NCBI GenBank assembly: GCA_017378975.1
Contig: JAFNXT010000336.1
Coordinates: 1 to 14,290 of the forward strand
Direction: 5' to 3'
DNA length: 14,290 nt
Source: Oscillospiraceae bacterium
GTDB taxonomy: Bacteria; Bacillota; Clostridia; Oscillospirales; Oscillospiraceae
Part shown: positions 6,989 through 14,290 of the stretch, piece after piece
How positions within the stretch are numbered: the first letter of the stretch is position 1
Layout: every line of letters starts with the position of its first letter
Program-made: the position numbers and the translations under genes
The notes under the pieces: generated by a model
Database searches by the model: none
Seen by the model: the letters and a program-made list of their open reading frames with translations, nothing else
What the model was told of the DNA's origin: nothing

Positions 6989-7396
6989 ATGGCAAACAAA
7001 AGGACTGACCTGCTCTGGTCTGACCGCAAGCGTTATCTTGGCCTTCCTCTGAGCTTCACTCGTTACAGTCTCAACGAGGACCGGCTGTTCCTTTCCGTGG
7101 GCTTCCTGAACATCCGGGACGACGAACTGCTCCTGTACCGTGTCCGTGATATCAACACCAAGCGCAACCTGTGGCAGCGTATGCTGGGCGTGGGCACCGT
7201 TACGATCGTGTCCTCCGACTGCACCCAACCCACCTTGGTGCTGAAGAACATCAAGGACCCCATCACTGTCAAGGAGCTGATCCACAAGCAGGTGGAAGAC
7301 CAGAAGATCAAGCGCCGGGTCCGTGTCAACGAGATCTCCCATATCGATGATGACGATGTGGATGATCTGGATAACGACGACAGTGACGATACCTGA
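6989..7396 (+). CDS. Small soluble PH-domain (bPH_2, YdbT-like) protein with acidic tail
   Basis: The 135-residue protein has AAGGAGG 8 bases before its ATG. Residues about 15-100 fit the bacterial PH domain found in YdbS/YdbT proteins: a strand-rich start, LLLYRVRDINTKRNLWQRMLGVGTVTIVSSD (47-77), then KNIKDPITVKELIHKQVED with the closing helix. Unlike YdbS/YdbT, it has no membrane segments. Residues 119-134 are nearly all Asp, giving a strongly acidic C-terminal tail. The function is not known. Related domains are found in membrane-associated proteins. A terminator follows immediately, so it is probably made alone or together with the acyltransferase. Confidence 0.8.
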   Translation: MANKRTDLLWSDRKRYLGLPLSFTRYSLNEDRLFLSVGFLNIRDDELLLYRVRDINTKRNLWQRMLGVGTVTIVSSDCTQPTLVLKNIKDPITVKELIHKQVEDQKIKRRVRVNEISHIDDDDVDDLDNDDSDDT

Positions 7397-7399
7397 TGA

Positions 7400-7429
7400 A
7401 AAAAACACGGACTTCGGTCCGTGTTTTTT
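7400..7429 (+). terminator. Intrinsic terminator after the PH-domain gene
   Basis: A 13-bp perfect stem (7400-7412 with 7417-7429) has a stable C(UUCG)G tetraloop, and its 3' arm ends in six Ts followed by ATTCTTTT. This is the clearest intrinsic terminator in the window. It separates the first two genes of the plus-strand block from the yfhO-like gene. Confidence 0.95.
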
Positions 7430-7458
7430 ATTCTTTTATGAATTTTCCTGTTTTCTTC

Positions 7459-7487
7459 TTTACCAAAGAAACAGTATATGATACAAT
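7459..7487 (+). promoter_or_regulatory. Promoter of the YfhO-family gene
   Basis: TTTACC (7459-7464), a 17-base spacer and TACAAT (7482-7487) match 9 of 12 consensus positions, with predicted transcription start near 7494. A terminator lies upstream and AAGGGAGG at 7504-7511 downstream. A 6-bp inverted repeat (7456-7461 with 7465-7470) covers the -35 box. TATGAT at 7477-7482 is an alternative -10. Confidence 0.6.
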
Positions 7488-7517
7488 CTGAGTTGACTTT
7501 TCCAAGGGAGGCAGAAA

Positions 7518-10469
7518 ATGAAACTGAAACCATATGTACTGAACAAAAAGCCTTGGCTCGATCCACTCCTGCTGGCGTTCCTGATCCCCTTCATCGGGAT
7601 GCTGACTGTCATGCTGATCGGCGGCTACGAACCCTTCGGTAACGATAGGGCTCTGCTGTACTCCGACGAATATCATCAGTACTACCCTTTCTTCGTGTCC
7701 TTCCGTAAAGCTCTGCTCAGCGGCAGATCCCTGCTGTACAGTTGGAACGTCGGCATGGGTATGGACTATCTTGGCCTGATCTCCTATTATCTGGGCAGTC
7801 CCCTGAACCTGCTGAGCATCCTGGTCCCCGAGAGCCTGACGCTGGAATATTTCGCTCTGCTCTCCCCCATCAAGCTCGGTCTTGCCGGTCTGTTCTTCGC
7901 TATCTTCCTGAAGAAGCATTTCGGCGTTAATGACCACTCGATCTCTCTGTTCGGAGCCTGCTACGCACTGTGCTCCTGGGCATTGGGATATCAATGGAAC
8001 GTCATGTGGCTGGATACCTTCGCGCTCCTTCCTCTGGTGGTGCTGGGCACGCTCCAACTCCTGCGTGACCGGAAGTGCACTCTGTATACGGTCTCCCTGT
8101 TCCTGTCCGTGGTGATCAATTACTACATCGGGTTTTTCACCTGCATCTTCGTCCTGCTCGTCTTCATCGGCTATGAGCTCTGTCGTTTCCGCGGGGCAAA
8201 GCGTCTTTTCCAGGACTTCGTACGGATCGGTCTTTTTACCGTCTTCGCCATCGGCATGACCACCTTCCTGACCCTTCCTGCGCTGGGCTCTCTGCAAAAC
8301 ACCCAGTCCAGCGTCAATTCCTTCCCGGATTCCTTCAGCCTCAACATCGTAGCGAGCTCCGTCTGCGAAAACGCCCGGAGCGCATGGGAAACATTCAAGA
8401 CGATGAACGATCAGGGAGCTTCCTTCGGCGCTCTGGCAGGTCAATGGATCAAAGCATTCCTGGCTTCCTTCCCTCCGATCCTGGAGGGTATGCGCCAGAT
8501 CGCCGGTAACATGGGCGGCTCTATCACGCCTACCTTCAAAGAAGGTCTCCCCAACGTCTATTGCGGTGTGGGCTCCATCCTGCTGTCCTTCCTGTTCCTG
8601 ACCTCCACGGAGGTAAAGCTGCGGGACAAGCTTTGTTCTTTGGGGCTGTTGGTTTTCTTCATGCTGTCCTTCCTTCTGCGTCAGTTGGATTATATCTGGC
8701 ACGGTTTCCACTTCACCAACATGATCCCCTATCGCTTCAGCTTCCTTTTCAGCTTCGTCATGCTCTACATGGCCTACCGTGCATGGATGGTCCGTGACCG
8801 CTTCCAGCCCTGGCAGCTTCTGGCCGCCACTCTGCTCACCGCGGCCATCCTGCTGTGCAGTGACGAGTTGACGACACCCCTCTACCTGTTCTTCAATCTG
8901 GTGTTCCTGGTGCTGTATCCCACCGTCCTGCTGATCGGCATGCTGTTCTCCAGACCCACCAAGCCCAAACCGGCTGAGGGATGCACCGATGAGGTCCCCA
9001 CCGTGGAAGATGGGAGCCTTACAGACCTTCCCAGCGAGATGACCGAGGACGTTTCCCAGACCGCAGAGTCCGAGCCCCTGCCGGTCTGTGAAGAAGCCGC
9101 CCCGGAGGAAACGGATGACAACTCCGGATCCAAAGACCACACGGTCTTTATTCGCCGTATCGCCAGCATCGGATTCTGTGTGGTGATGCTCATGGAGCTG
9201 ATCCTGGATCTGGTCAGCTTCGGGGCACGTTTCTCCTATACCACCGTCACCAACTATCCCAAGGGCACCGTCCACACGGAGGCTCTGATCGATTATCTGG
9301 ATCAGCGTGAGGAGGGCTCCGACTTCTTCCGCACCGAGACCACCCACACGCAGACCCTGAACGACGGTGCCCTCAACGGGTACAACGGCGTTTCCACCTT
9401 CACCAGCTCAGCCAACGTCCGTGTGACGGAGTTCATGAAGATGCTGGGCTACGGTGCAAAGAACACCTATAACCGTTATGCCTACGAGGAATCTTCCCCG
9501 CTGGCAGATCTTTTCCTGAATCTGAAGTATACCATCGAGCGTGACGGACAGGTGAAGGAGAACGCTTATTACGATGAGGTCTACACCTTCGGCACCTCTA
9601 CCTTGCTCGAGAACAACGCATACCTCCCTCTTGGCTTCCTTGCAAACACAGGGCTTAAGGATTCCTCTCTGGAGCGGATCGATGAAGTCAGCGGCAACAA
9701 CAATTTCTTCCGCCAGAACTACCTGTTCGAACAGGCCACCGGTCTGGATGACCCCGCATGGACCATGCTCCCCGGCAGCCGTCTGAAGATCGTGGGCTCC
9801 AAGAGTCTGGAGCTGGAGAAGGCCAACAACGCCACCGGCTATACCATCTTCGATACCAAGGATCGGGCAGCCACGCTTCGCTATACCTACACGCTGGAGG
9901 AGAGCGGCTTCCTGTGTCTCGACATGAACATGACCGAGCGGAACTCCTACAAGGTCTTCCTCAACGACCGGGAGCTGTTCAGCGAATCCATCAGCCTGCC
10001 CCAGATGATCTCCGTCAGCGATGTGAAGCCCGGGGACAAGGTGATCATCGACATCACCTGCAAAAAAGAGAGCCACGGTGTAGTCCTGATCCGTGCCGCT
10101 CTGCTGGACGAAGAAGTCTTCCGTAAGGGCCACCAGATCCTTTCCTCCTCCACGCTGGACCTGACCCATTTCACTACCACCCGGATCGAAGGCGATATCG
10201 ACTGTGACCGTGACGGTCTCATGTATACCTCGATCCCCTACGATGGCAACTGGGTCGCCACCGTCGATGGGCAGGAAGTGGAGCCCGTACTGGTGGGAGA
10301 TGCCATGATGGCGCTGGAACTGACCAAGGGCCCCCACCAGATCACCTTCCGCTATCAAAACCAAGCCTTCACCCTTGGTCTTGTGGTCTCCGTCACCTGC
10401 CTCGCCGTATTCCTTGGAACGATCTTCCTGCCCAAGCTCCTGAAGAAGAAGGAGCAGATCACCGAATGA
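7518..10469 (+). CDS. YfhO-family polytopic membrane protein (GT-C glycosyltransferase-like)
   Basis: The 983-residue protein starts 6 bases after AAGGGAGG. About a dozen hydrophobic segments fill residues 15-475. The first extracellular loop has SDEYHQYYPF (49-58), the conserved acidic/Gln region of YfhO proteins, followed by YSWNVGMGMDYLG. After a 60-residue acidic linker (about 480-542) come a further membrane segment (about 547-567), a large soluble domain, and a final membrane helix near 955-972 with a KKK tail. The DGNWVATVDGQEVEPVLV stretch near 910 is typical of the YfhO C-terminal domain. In Bacillus subtilis YfhO is needed, with CsbB, to glycosylate lipoteichoic acid. A similar role in adding sugars to an envelope polymer from a lipid-linked donor is inferred. 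No CsbB-type enzyme is in the window. Confidence 0.9.
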   Translation: MKLKPYVLNKKPWLDPLLLAFLIPFIGMLTVMLIGGYEPFGNDRALLYSDEYHQYYPFFVSFRKALLSGRSLLYSWNVGMGMDYLGLISYYLGSPLNLLSILVPESLTLEYFALLSPIKLGLAGLFFAIFLKKHFGVNDHSISLFGACYALCSWALGYQWNVMWLDTFALLPLVVLGTLQLLRDRKCTLYTVSLFLSVVINYYIGFFTCIFVLLVFIGYELCRFRGAKRLFQDFVRIGLFTVFAIGMTTFLTLPALGSLQNTQSSVNSFPDSFSLNIVASSVCENARSAWETFKTMNDQGASFGALAGQWIKAFLASFPPILEGMRQIAGNMGGSITPTFKEGLPNVYCGVGSILLSFLFLTSTEVKLRDKLCSLGLLVFFMLSFLLRQLDYIWHGFHFTNMIPYRFSFLFSFVMLYMAYRAWMVRDRFQPWQLLAATLLTAAILLCSDELTTPLYLFFNLVFLVLYPTVLLIGMLFSRPTKPKPAEGCTDEVPTVEDGSLTDLPSEMTEDVSQTAESEPLPVCEEAAPEETDDNSGSKDHTVFIRRIASIGFCVVMLMELILDLVSFGARFSYTTVTNYPKGTVHTEALIDYLDQREEGSDFFRTETTHTQTLNDGALNGYNGVSTFTSSANVRVTEFMKMLGYGAKNTYNRYAYEESSPLADLFLNLKYTIERDGQVKENAYYDEVYTFGTSTLLENNAYLPLGFLANTGLKDSSLERIDEVSGNNNFFRQNYLFEQATGLDDPAWTMLPGSRLKIVGSKSLELEKANNATGYTIFDTKDRAATLRYTYTLEESGFLCLDMNMTERNSYKVFLNDRELFSESISLPQMISVSDVKPGDKVIIDITCKKESHGVVLIRAALLDEEVFRKGHQILSSSTLDLTHFTTTRIEGDIDCDRDGLMYTSIPYDGNWVATVDGQEVEPVLVGDAMMALELTKGPHQITFRYQNQAFTLGLVVSVTCLAVFLGTIFLPKLLKKKEQITE

Positions 10470-10473
10470 TATG

Positions 10474-10509
10474 ACAACGCCCCAGAGCCCACCGGCTCTG
10501 GGGCGTTGT
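10474..10509. terminator. Bidirectional terminator between yfhO-like gene and hydF
   Basis: A perfect 16-bp GC-rich stem (10474-10489 with 10494-10509) has a 4-base loop. It lies 4 bases after the yfhO-like stop and abuts the hydF stop codon (10512-10510). The T-tracts are short and interrupted in both directions, so the hairpin itself must do most of the work. It closes both convergent transcription units. Confidence 0.85.
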
Positions 10510-11703
10510 TCACTTCTGATCGGTCAAACGGAACGGTCCCAAAGAACGCTCCAATATCCCCTTCATATGAGCGATCGCGATGCCGTAATTGGTGATCGGC
10601 ACGCCCTGATCCATGCAACACCGCTGGCGGTACCGCATCTGACGCTGAGTCAGCATACAACCGCCGCAATGGATCACCAGTCGATAGCAGGACAGGTCCT
10701 CCGGAAAATCTTTACCGGAAGTGAAGGTGAATTCCGGCTGTGCTCCGGTATGGGACCGGATCCATCCCGGGAGCTTCTGGGTACCGATATCGCCGCACTG
10801 CCGATGATGGGAACAGCCTTCGCTGATCAGGATACGGTCCCCATCCCGGATACGGTCCAGCATCCGCGCCCCGGCCACCGTCAGCTCCAGATCCCCCTTA
10901 TACCGTGCCATGAGGATCGAAAAAGAAGTCAGCAGGATGTCTTCCGGGACCATGGCGCTGACCTTTCCAAACACCTGAGAATCCGTGATCACCATCTTCG
11001 GTGGCTTTCGAAGGCCCTCCAAAGTCTGTACCAGCTCATGATCCCGACAGATCACGCAGTTGCAGCCATGATCCAGCACATCCCGGATCGTCTGCTGTTG
11101 GGGCAGGATCAGCCGCCCTTTAGGAGCCGCCTTGTCGATCGGCACCACCAGCACCACCGTATCGCCGGGATCCAGCAGATCACCGACCAACATCCGACTG
11201 TCGTCCCGGTCCAGCACCATATGGGCCGCCAGCTCCTTCAGTTCATGGATGTGCCATCCAGTCAAAGCGCTGGTATACAGACCATCCCCTTCCGGTACCT
11301 CCTCCAACAGATCCGCCTTGTTCCTCACCAGGATATACGGGATCGACTTCTCATCGAAGAGCCCGATCAGCTCCCGTTCCGCCTCACCCAACGGCATGGT
11401 GCCATCCGTCACCAGGACCGCCAGATCCGTAGCGTTGAGCACCTGTCGGGTCCGTCGGACACGAAGCGTCCCCAGTGTCCCTTCATCATCGATACCGGGT
11501 GTATCGATGATCTGGACCGGTCCCAGAGGGAGCAATTCCATGGCCTTCGACACAGGGTCTGTGGTAGTGCCCCCTACTTCCGAAACGATCGACATCTCCT
11601 GTCCCGTGAAGGCATTGACCAAGCTGGACTTTCCGGCGTTCCTGCGGCCAAAGAACGCGATGTGGACCCGTTCTCCGGAAGGAGTCGCTGTCATATCTGC
11701 CAT
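10510..11703 (-). CDS. hydF: [FeFe]-hydrogenase maturation GTPase HydF
   Basis: From ATG 11703 the product is 397 residues. The GTPase domain has G1 GRRNAGKSS (19-27), G3 DTPG (67-70) and G4 NKAD (128-131). A dimerisation region follows. The C-terminal cluster-binding domain has C297-S-H299 and H345-C346-X2-C349, fitting the C-X-H-X(44-53)-H-C-X2-C pattern of HydF. HydF receives the 2Fe precursor made by HydE and HydG and passes it to apo-hydrogenase in the cytoplasm. GTG 11712 and ATG 11709 are in frame but lie within or next to the ribosome binding site, so the start at 11703 is preferred. It is the last gene of the operon, 10 bases after hydG. Confidence 0.97.
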   Translation of the reverse strand: MADMTATPSGERVHIAFFGRRNAGKSSLVNAFTGQEMSIVSEVGGTTTDPVSKAMELLPLGPVQIIDTPGIDDEGTLGTLRVRRTRQVLNATDLAVLVTDGTMPLGEAERELIGLFDEKSIPYILVRNKADLLEEVPEGDGLYTSALTGWHIHELKELAAHMVLDRDDSRMLVGDLLDPGDTVVLVVPIDKAAPKGRLILPQQQTIRDVLDHGCNCVICRDHELVQTLEGLRKPPKMVITDSQVFGKVSAMVPEDILLTSFSILMARYKGDLELTVAGARMLDRIRDGDRILISEGCSHHRQCGDIGTQKLPGWIRSHTGAQPEFTFTSGKDFPEDLSCYRLVIHCGGCMLTQRQMRYRQRCCMDQGVPITNYGIAIAHMKGILERSLGPFRLTDQK

Positions 11704-11711
11704 ATCCATCA

Positions 11712-11715
11712 CCTC
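11712..11715 (-). promoter_or_regulatory. hydF ribosome binding site overlapping the hydG stop
   Basis: GAGG (11715-11712) lies 8 bases before ATG 11703 and overlaps the hydG TGA (11716-11714). It would be too close to the upstream GTG and ATG to serve them, and it suggests translational coupling of hydG and hydF. Confidence 0.6.
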
Positions 11716-13132
11716 AAAAACGGAAATCCCGCTCTCCTGCCCCGATCCTCGCCAAACGGTCCTCGACGATGCTCCGGGTCTTCTCCCGGGGGATATCCCC
11801 CAGCTGCGACGCGATCAACCGCTCTCCCAAGGCTCTGGTCTCCGGGGAGGCGTAGTCCATCAAGTATTCCTTCAGGGTCATGAGCGCATTGGGAAGACAG
11901 CAGTTATTGATCTGCCCGGACTTGCACAGGGACATGAACCGGTCCCCCGTCCGCCCCTCCCGGTAGCAGGCTGTACAAAAGGACGGGATATATCCCATCT
12001 CCATGAGCCAGGCCACCACCTGATCGAGGGTCCTGTGGTCACTCAGATCGAACTGCGCGGTGCTCGCTTCCTCCGGCTCTTCGTTCGTATAACCGCCAAC
12101 GCTGGTACGACTTCCACCGGAGATCTGAGAAACACCCAGATGGAGCACCCGCTCCCGGACCTTGGGGCTTTCTCTGGTGGAGATGATCATACCGGTGTAA
12201 GGCACCGCCACCCGGATGCAAGCCACGATCTTAGCGAAGATATCATCGCTGATGCCGTTATCGAAGGAACCGGGATCGATATCATCTGCCGGACAAAGCC
12301 GGGGAACACTGATCGTATGGGGTCCAACACCGAATACCGCCTCCAGATGCTCCGCATGCATCAGAAGTCCTGCGAACTCATATCTGTACAGTTCCAAACC
12401 GAACAGCACACCCAGACCCACATCATCGATACCGCCCTGCATGGCCCGGTCATGGGCCTCCGTATGGTAAGCATAGTTGCTCTTGGGACCCGTGGGATGC
12501 AAATGCTCGTAGCTCTCCTTGTGATATGTTTCCTGGAACAGGATATAGGTGCCGATACCGGCTTCCTTCAGCTTCCGGTAATCCTCCACCGTAGTGGCGG
12601 CGATGTTCACGTTCACCCGTCGGATGGCTCCATTCTTGTGCTTGATGGAGTAGATGGTTTTGATCGACTCCAGGATATATTCCAGCGGATTGTTCACCGG
12701 ATCCTCACCGGCCTCCAAAGCAAGCCGCTTGTGGCCCATATCCTGCAAGGCGATCACCTCTGCCCGGATCTCCTCCTGCGACAGCTTCTTTCTTGGGATA
12801 TGCTTATTTTTCCGGTGATAGGGGCAGTACAGACAGCCATTGATGCAATAATTGGACAGATACAGCGGAGCGAACATCACGATCCGGTTCCCGTAGAAGT
12901 CCTTTTTGATCTGTTCCGCCAGCGCGAAGATCTGTTCGTTCCGGTCTTCCAGCTCACAGGCCAGAAGCACCGATGCCTCCCGATGGTCCAGCCCCTTCCG
13001 CTGACGGGCCTTCCCGATGATCTGATCGATCAGCGCTGCGTCCCGTTTGTGTTCATCCGCAAAAGCAAGAGTGTCCAGGATCTGCTGATGATCGATGAAC
13101 TCTTCGGCTTTCATAGAATATTTATCATACAT
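11714..13132 (-). CDS. hydG: [FeFe]-hydrogenase maturase HydG (radical SAM tyrosine lyase)
   Basis: The 472-residue protein has the radical SAM motif C96-X3-C100-X2-C103 within LYLSNYCINGCLYCPY. A C-terminal CX2CX22C motif (C386, C389, C412) sits within SFCTACYREGRTGDRFM and holds the second cluster. HydG splits tyrosine to give the CO and CN- ligands of the hydrogenase active site, plus p-cresol. Its length and both cluster motifs are as expected for HydG and set it apart from ThiH, which lacks the second cluster. The ATG lies 6 bases after the hydE stop and has GGAAGGT 8 bases upstream. It is the middle gene of the hydE-hydG-hydF run. A further cysteine, C411, sits next to the last ligand and is probably not a ligand. 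Confidence 0.98.
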   Translation of the reverse strand: MYDKYSMKAEEFIDHQQILDTLAFADEHKRDAALIDQIIGKARQRKGLDHREASVLLACELEDRNEQIFALAEQIKKDFYGNRIVMFAPLYLSNYCINGCLYCPYHRKNKHIPRKKLSQEEIRAEVIALQDMGHKRLALEAGEDPVNNPLEYILESIKTIYSIKHKNGAIRRVNVNIAATTVEDYRKLKEAGIGTYILFQETYHKESYEHLHPTGPKSNYAYHTEAHDRAMQGGIDDVGLGVLFGLELYRYEFAGLLMHAEHLEAVFGVGPHTISVPRLCPADDIDPGSFDNGISDDIFAKIVACIRVAVPYTGMIISTRESPKVRERVLHLGVSQISGGSRTSVGGYTNEEPEEASTAQFDLSDHRTLDQVVAWLMEMGYIPSFCTACYREGRTGDRFMSLCKSGQINNCCLPNALMTLKEYLMDYASPETRALGERLIASQLGDIPREKTRSIVEDRLARIGAGERDFRF

Positions 13133-13138
13133 TTCAGG

Positions 13139-14185
13139 TCACCTTCCATCCATTTTAATATGATCGCCCCGGCCCATGGACATGGTGCATCCGGCCAAGC
13201 GGATCTTCTCCTCCAGATGGAGGAGCTGTTCCGCCGCTTCATCCCCGGCACAGGCTTTGTCATCATAGATCGCGTATTTTTCCCGAACGTCCGCAGGAGA
13301 CAGATTCGGCATACACACATTGGCTCCGGCCCGGATCCCCTGCTCCCGTCCATCGGGGTCGATGGTGGCCAGGGCCGTGGTGGCAGGAAGCAACACGTCC
13401 GGGAGCATCACCCGGATCACAGACAGCAGAAAAGTCGTCAGCTCTACCGTCCCACCGGTCCGGTCCCTGAACGGCGTATCCTTCTGAGGGATGAACGGCC
13501 CGATCCCCACCATATGAGGCCGGAACGCCTGAAGGAAACTGAGATCTTTGGCAAGGTGTTCCTCTGTTTGCCAGGGTGATCCCACCATGAAACCACAGCC
13601 CACCTGATATCCGATATCCTTCAGATCCTCCAGACAACGCATCCGGTCTGCCAGACACATGGATGCCGGATGTAGCTGACTATAATGCTCCGGATCCGCC
13701 GTTTCATGCCTGAGAAGATACCGGTCCGCCCCAGCCTGATACCACAGCTCATAAACTTCCCTTGGATATTCTCCCACAGACAGGGTCACCGCACAGTCGG
13801 GAAATCCCTTTTTGATCGCTCTGACCAGCCCGGCGATCCTTTCTGGATCATACAGAGGATCCTCACCACCCTGGAGCACGAAGGTCCGAAACCCTGTCCC
13901 ATAGCCCATCCGGCACCGGGAAAGGACCTCATCCTCCGACAAACGATACCGCTCCACCTTATGGTTCGAACACCGCAGACCGCAGTACAGGCAGTCGTTT
14001 TTACACCAGTTGGTGAATTCGATCAGCCCCCGGATCCAGACACGATCCCCATAGACCTGTGTCCGGACCTCTCTGGCCCTAGATGCCAACAGCTCCCTGA
14101 CCTGCTCCCGCCCACGGATCAGTCGTTCAAACTCTCCGACCTCCAGCCTCTGTCCAGCGCAGAGCTTTCTTACCAATGGATCCAC
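13139..14185 (-). CDS. hydE: [FeFe]-hydrogenase maturase HydE (radical SAM)
   Basis: From GTG 14185 the product is 348 residues. The radical SAM cluster motif is C61-X3-C65-X2-C68 in FTNWCKNDCLYCGLR, followed by VLQGGEDP (103-110), part of the SAM-binding core, and a full TIM barrel. The MPNLSPADVREKY stretch (292-304) is characteristic. HydE acts on the HydG-derived Fe(CO)2(CN)-cysteine complex in building the 2Fe precursor. The second cluster site of Thermotoga maritima HydE (C-X7-C-X2-C) is only partly present: C312 is kept, but Q320 and H323 replace the other cysteines. That cluster is known to be dispensable. The longer GTG start at 14191 overlaps the upstream stop by four bases, but the ribosome binding site favours 14185. 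Confidence 0.96.
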   Translation of the reverse strand: MDPLVRKLCAGQRLEVGEFERLIRGREQVRELLASRAREVRTQVYGDRVWIRGLIEFTNWCKNDCLYCGLRCSNHKVERYRLSEDEVLSRCRMGYGTGFRTFVLQGGEDPLYDPERIAGLVRAIKKGFPDCAVTLSVGEYPREVYELWYQAGADRYLLRHETADPEHYSQLHPASMCLADRMRCLEDLKDIGYQVGCGFMVGSPWQTEEHLAKDLSFLQAFRPHMVGIGPFIPQKDTPFRDRTGGTVELTTFLLSVIRVMLPDVLLPATTALATIDPDGREQGIRAGANVCMPNLSPADVREKYAIYDDKACAGDEAAEQLLHLEEKIRLAGCTMSMGRGDHIKMDGR

Positions 14186-14187
14186 TG

Positions 14188-14290
14188 TCACGCCTCCGGA
14201 AGCTTCGCATACAAGGTCTTAGCTGTGACCCCGGGGAGCATGCCCAGCTTGCCGGACAGGGCGCTGAGCGCTTCTGCCGGTGCGTCCAAC
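14188..14290 (-). CDS. C-terminal end of a TM1266-like hydrogenase-system regulator (partial)
   Basis: A frame entering from the right edge gives the last 33 residues, including SGKLGMLPGVTAKTLYAKL, and ends at TGA 14190-14188. This ending resembles small ACT-like proteins annotated as putative iron-only hydrogenase system regulators (TM1266 family, about 80-90 residues), which often precede hydE. Only the tail is visible, so the family call rests on that motif and on position. Its end carries the hydE ribosome binding site. Confidence 0.72.
   Translation of the reverse strand, partial: LDAPAEALSALSGKLGMLPGVTAKTLYAKLPEA
14193..14197 (-). promoter_or_regulatory. hydE ribosome binding site
   Basis: GGAGG (14197-14193) is separated from GTG 14185 by 7 bases. 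The in-frame GTG at 14191 is only one base from this site, too close to be used. The site lies inside the end of the upstream gene, so hydE is likely coupled to it. Confidence 0.65.

Noticed and set aside
7428..9347. A 639-codon open frame on the minus strand, opposite the yfhO-like gene
   Set aside because: It has a shadow composition rich in Gln, Glu, Gly and His, with no motif or ribosome binding site, and lies antisense to a protein with clear membrane segments and family motifs. It also crosses the yfhO promoter.
11132..13579. An 815-codon open frame on the plus strand, opposite hydF, hydG and hydE
   Set aside because: It covers three well-identified genes and has no domain of its own. 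The length reflects codon bias of the real genes.

Overview
The window looks like a piece of chromosome from an anaerobic Gram-positive bacterium, most likely class Clostridia. The reasons are a set of [FeFe]-hydrogenase maturation genes (hydE, hydG, hydF), a Gram-positive type lipoprotein solute receptor, a YfhO-type envelope glycosyltransferase, GGAGG-type ribosome binding sites, and sigma-A-like promoters in AT-rich gaps between GC-richer genes. Genus cannot be assigned. No tRNA, rRNA, CRISPR array, transposase, phage gene or attachment site was seen. No stretch over 300 bases lacks a gene.

Layout. (1) Bases 1-189, plus strand: the last 62 codons of a TrmO/TsaA-like tRNA methyltransferase, ending at a shared bidirectional hairpin. 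(2) Bases 232-2945, minus strand: a two-gene unit of a NagZ-type GH3 glycosidase and a HAD hydrolase. It has its own extended -10 promoter and a small palindrome just downstream of it. (3) Bases 3006-5436, minus strand: a complete polar amino acid ABC transporter (receptor lipoprotein, permease, ATPase). It has a near-consensus promoter, an internal hairpin after the receptor gene, and a terminator at the end. (4) Bases 5569-10469, plus strand: a PlsC-type acyltransferase fused to a zinc ribbon, a small PH-domain protein with an acidic tail, and a 983-residue YfhO membrane protein. Each has a recognisable promoter. (5) Bases 10510-14290, minus strand: hydF, hydG, hydE and the end of an upstream TM1266-like regulator, packed as one operon. 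Regions 4 and 5 converge on a strong 16-bp hairpin.

How the genes work together. HydE, HydG and HydF build and deliver the 2Fe subcluster of [FeFe] hydrogenase; the hydrogenase itself is outside the window. The transporter imports a polar amino acid. The GH3/HAD pair probably processes a cytoplasmic N-acetylglucosamine-type sugar, possibly from cell-wall recycling. The acyltransferase, PH-domain and YfhO genes lie head to tail and plausibly act on membrane lipids or envelope glycopolymers, but the link between them is inferred from position.

The window is mostly ordinary housekeeping and accessory metabolism. I did not find a clear undescribed defence or mobile system. The points most worth a second look are the acyltransferase-zinc ribbon fusion and its neighbours, the palindrome at the GH3 promoter, the hairpin inside the transporter operon, and several start codons that ribosome binding sites move from the longest-frame position.
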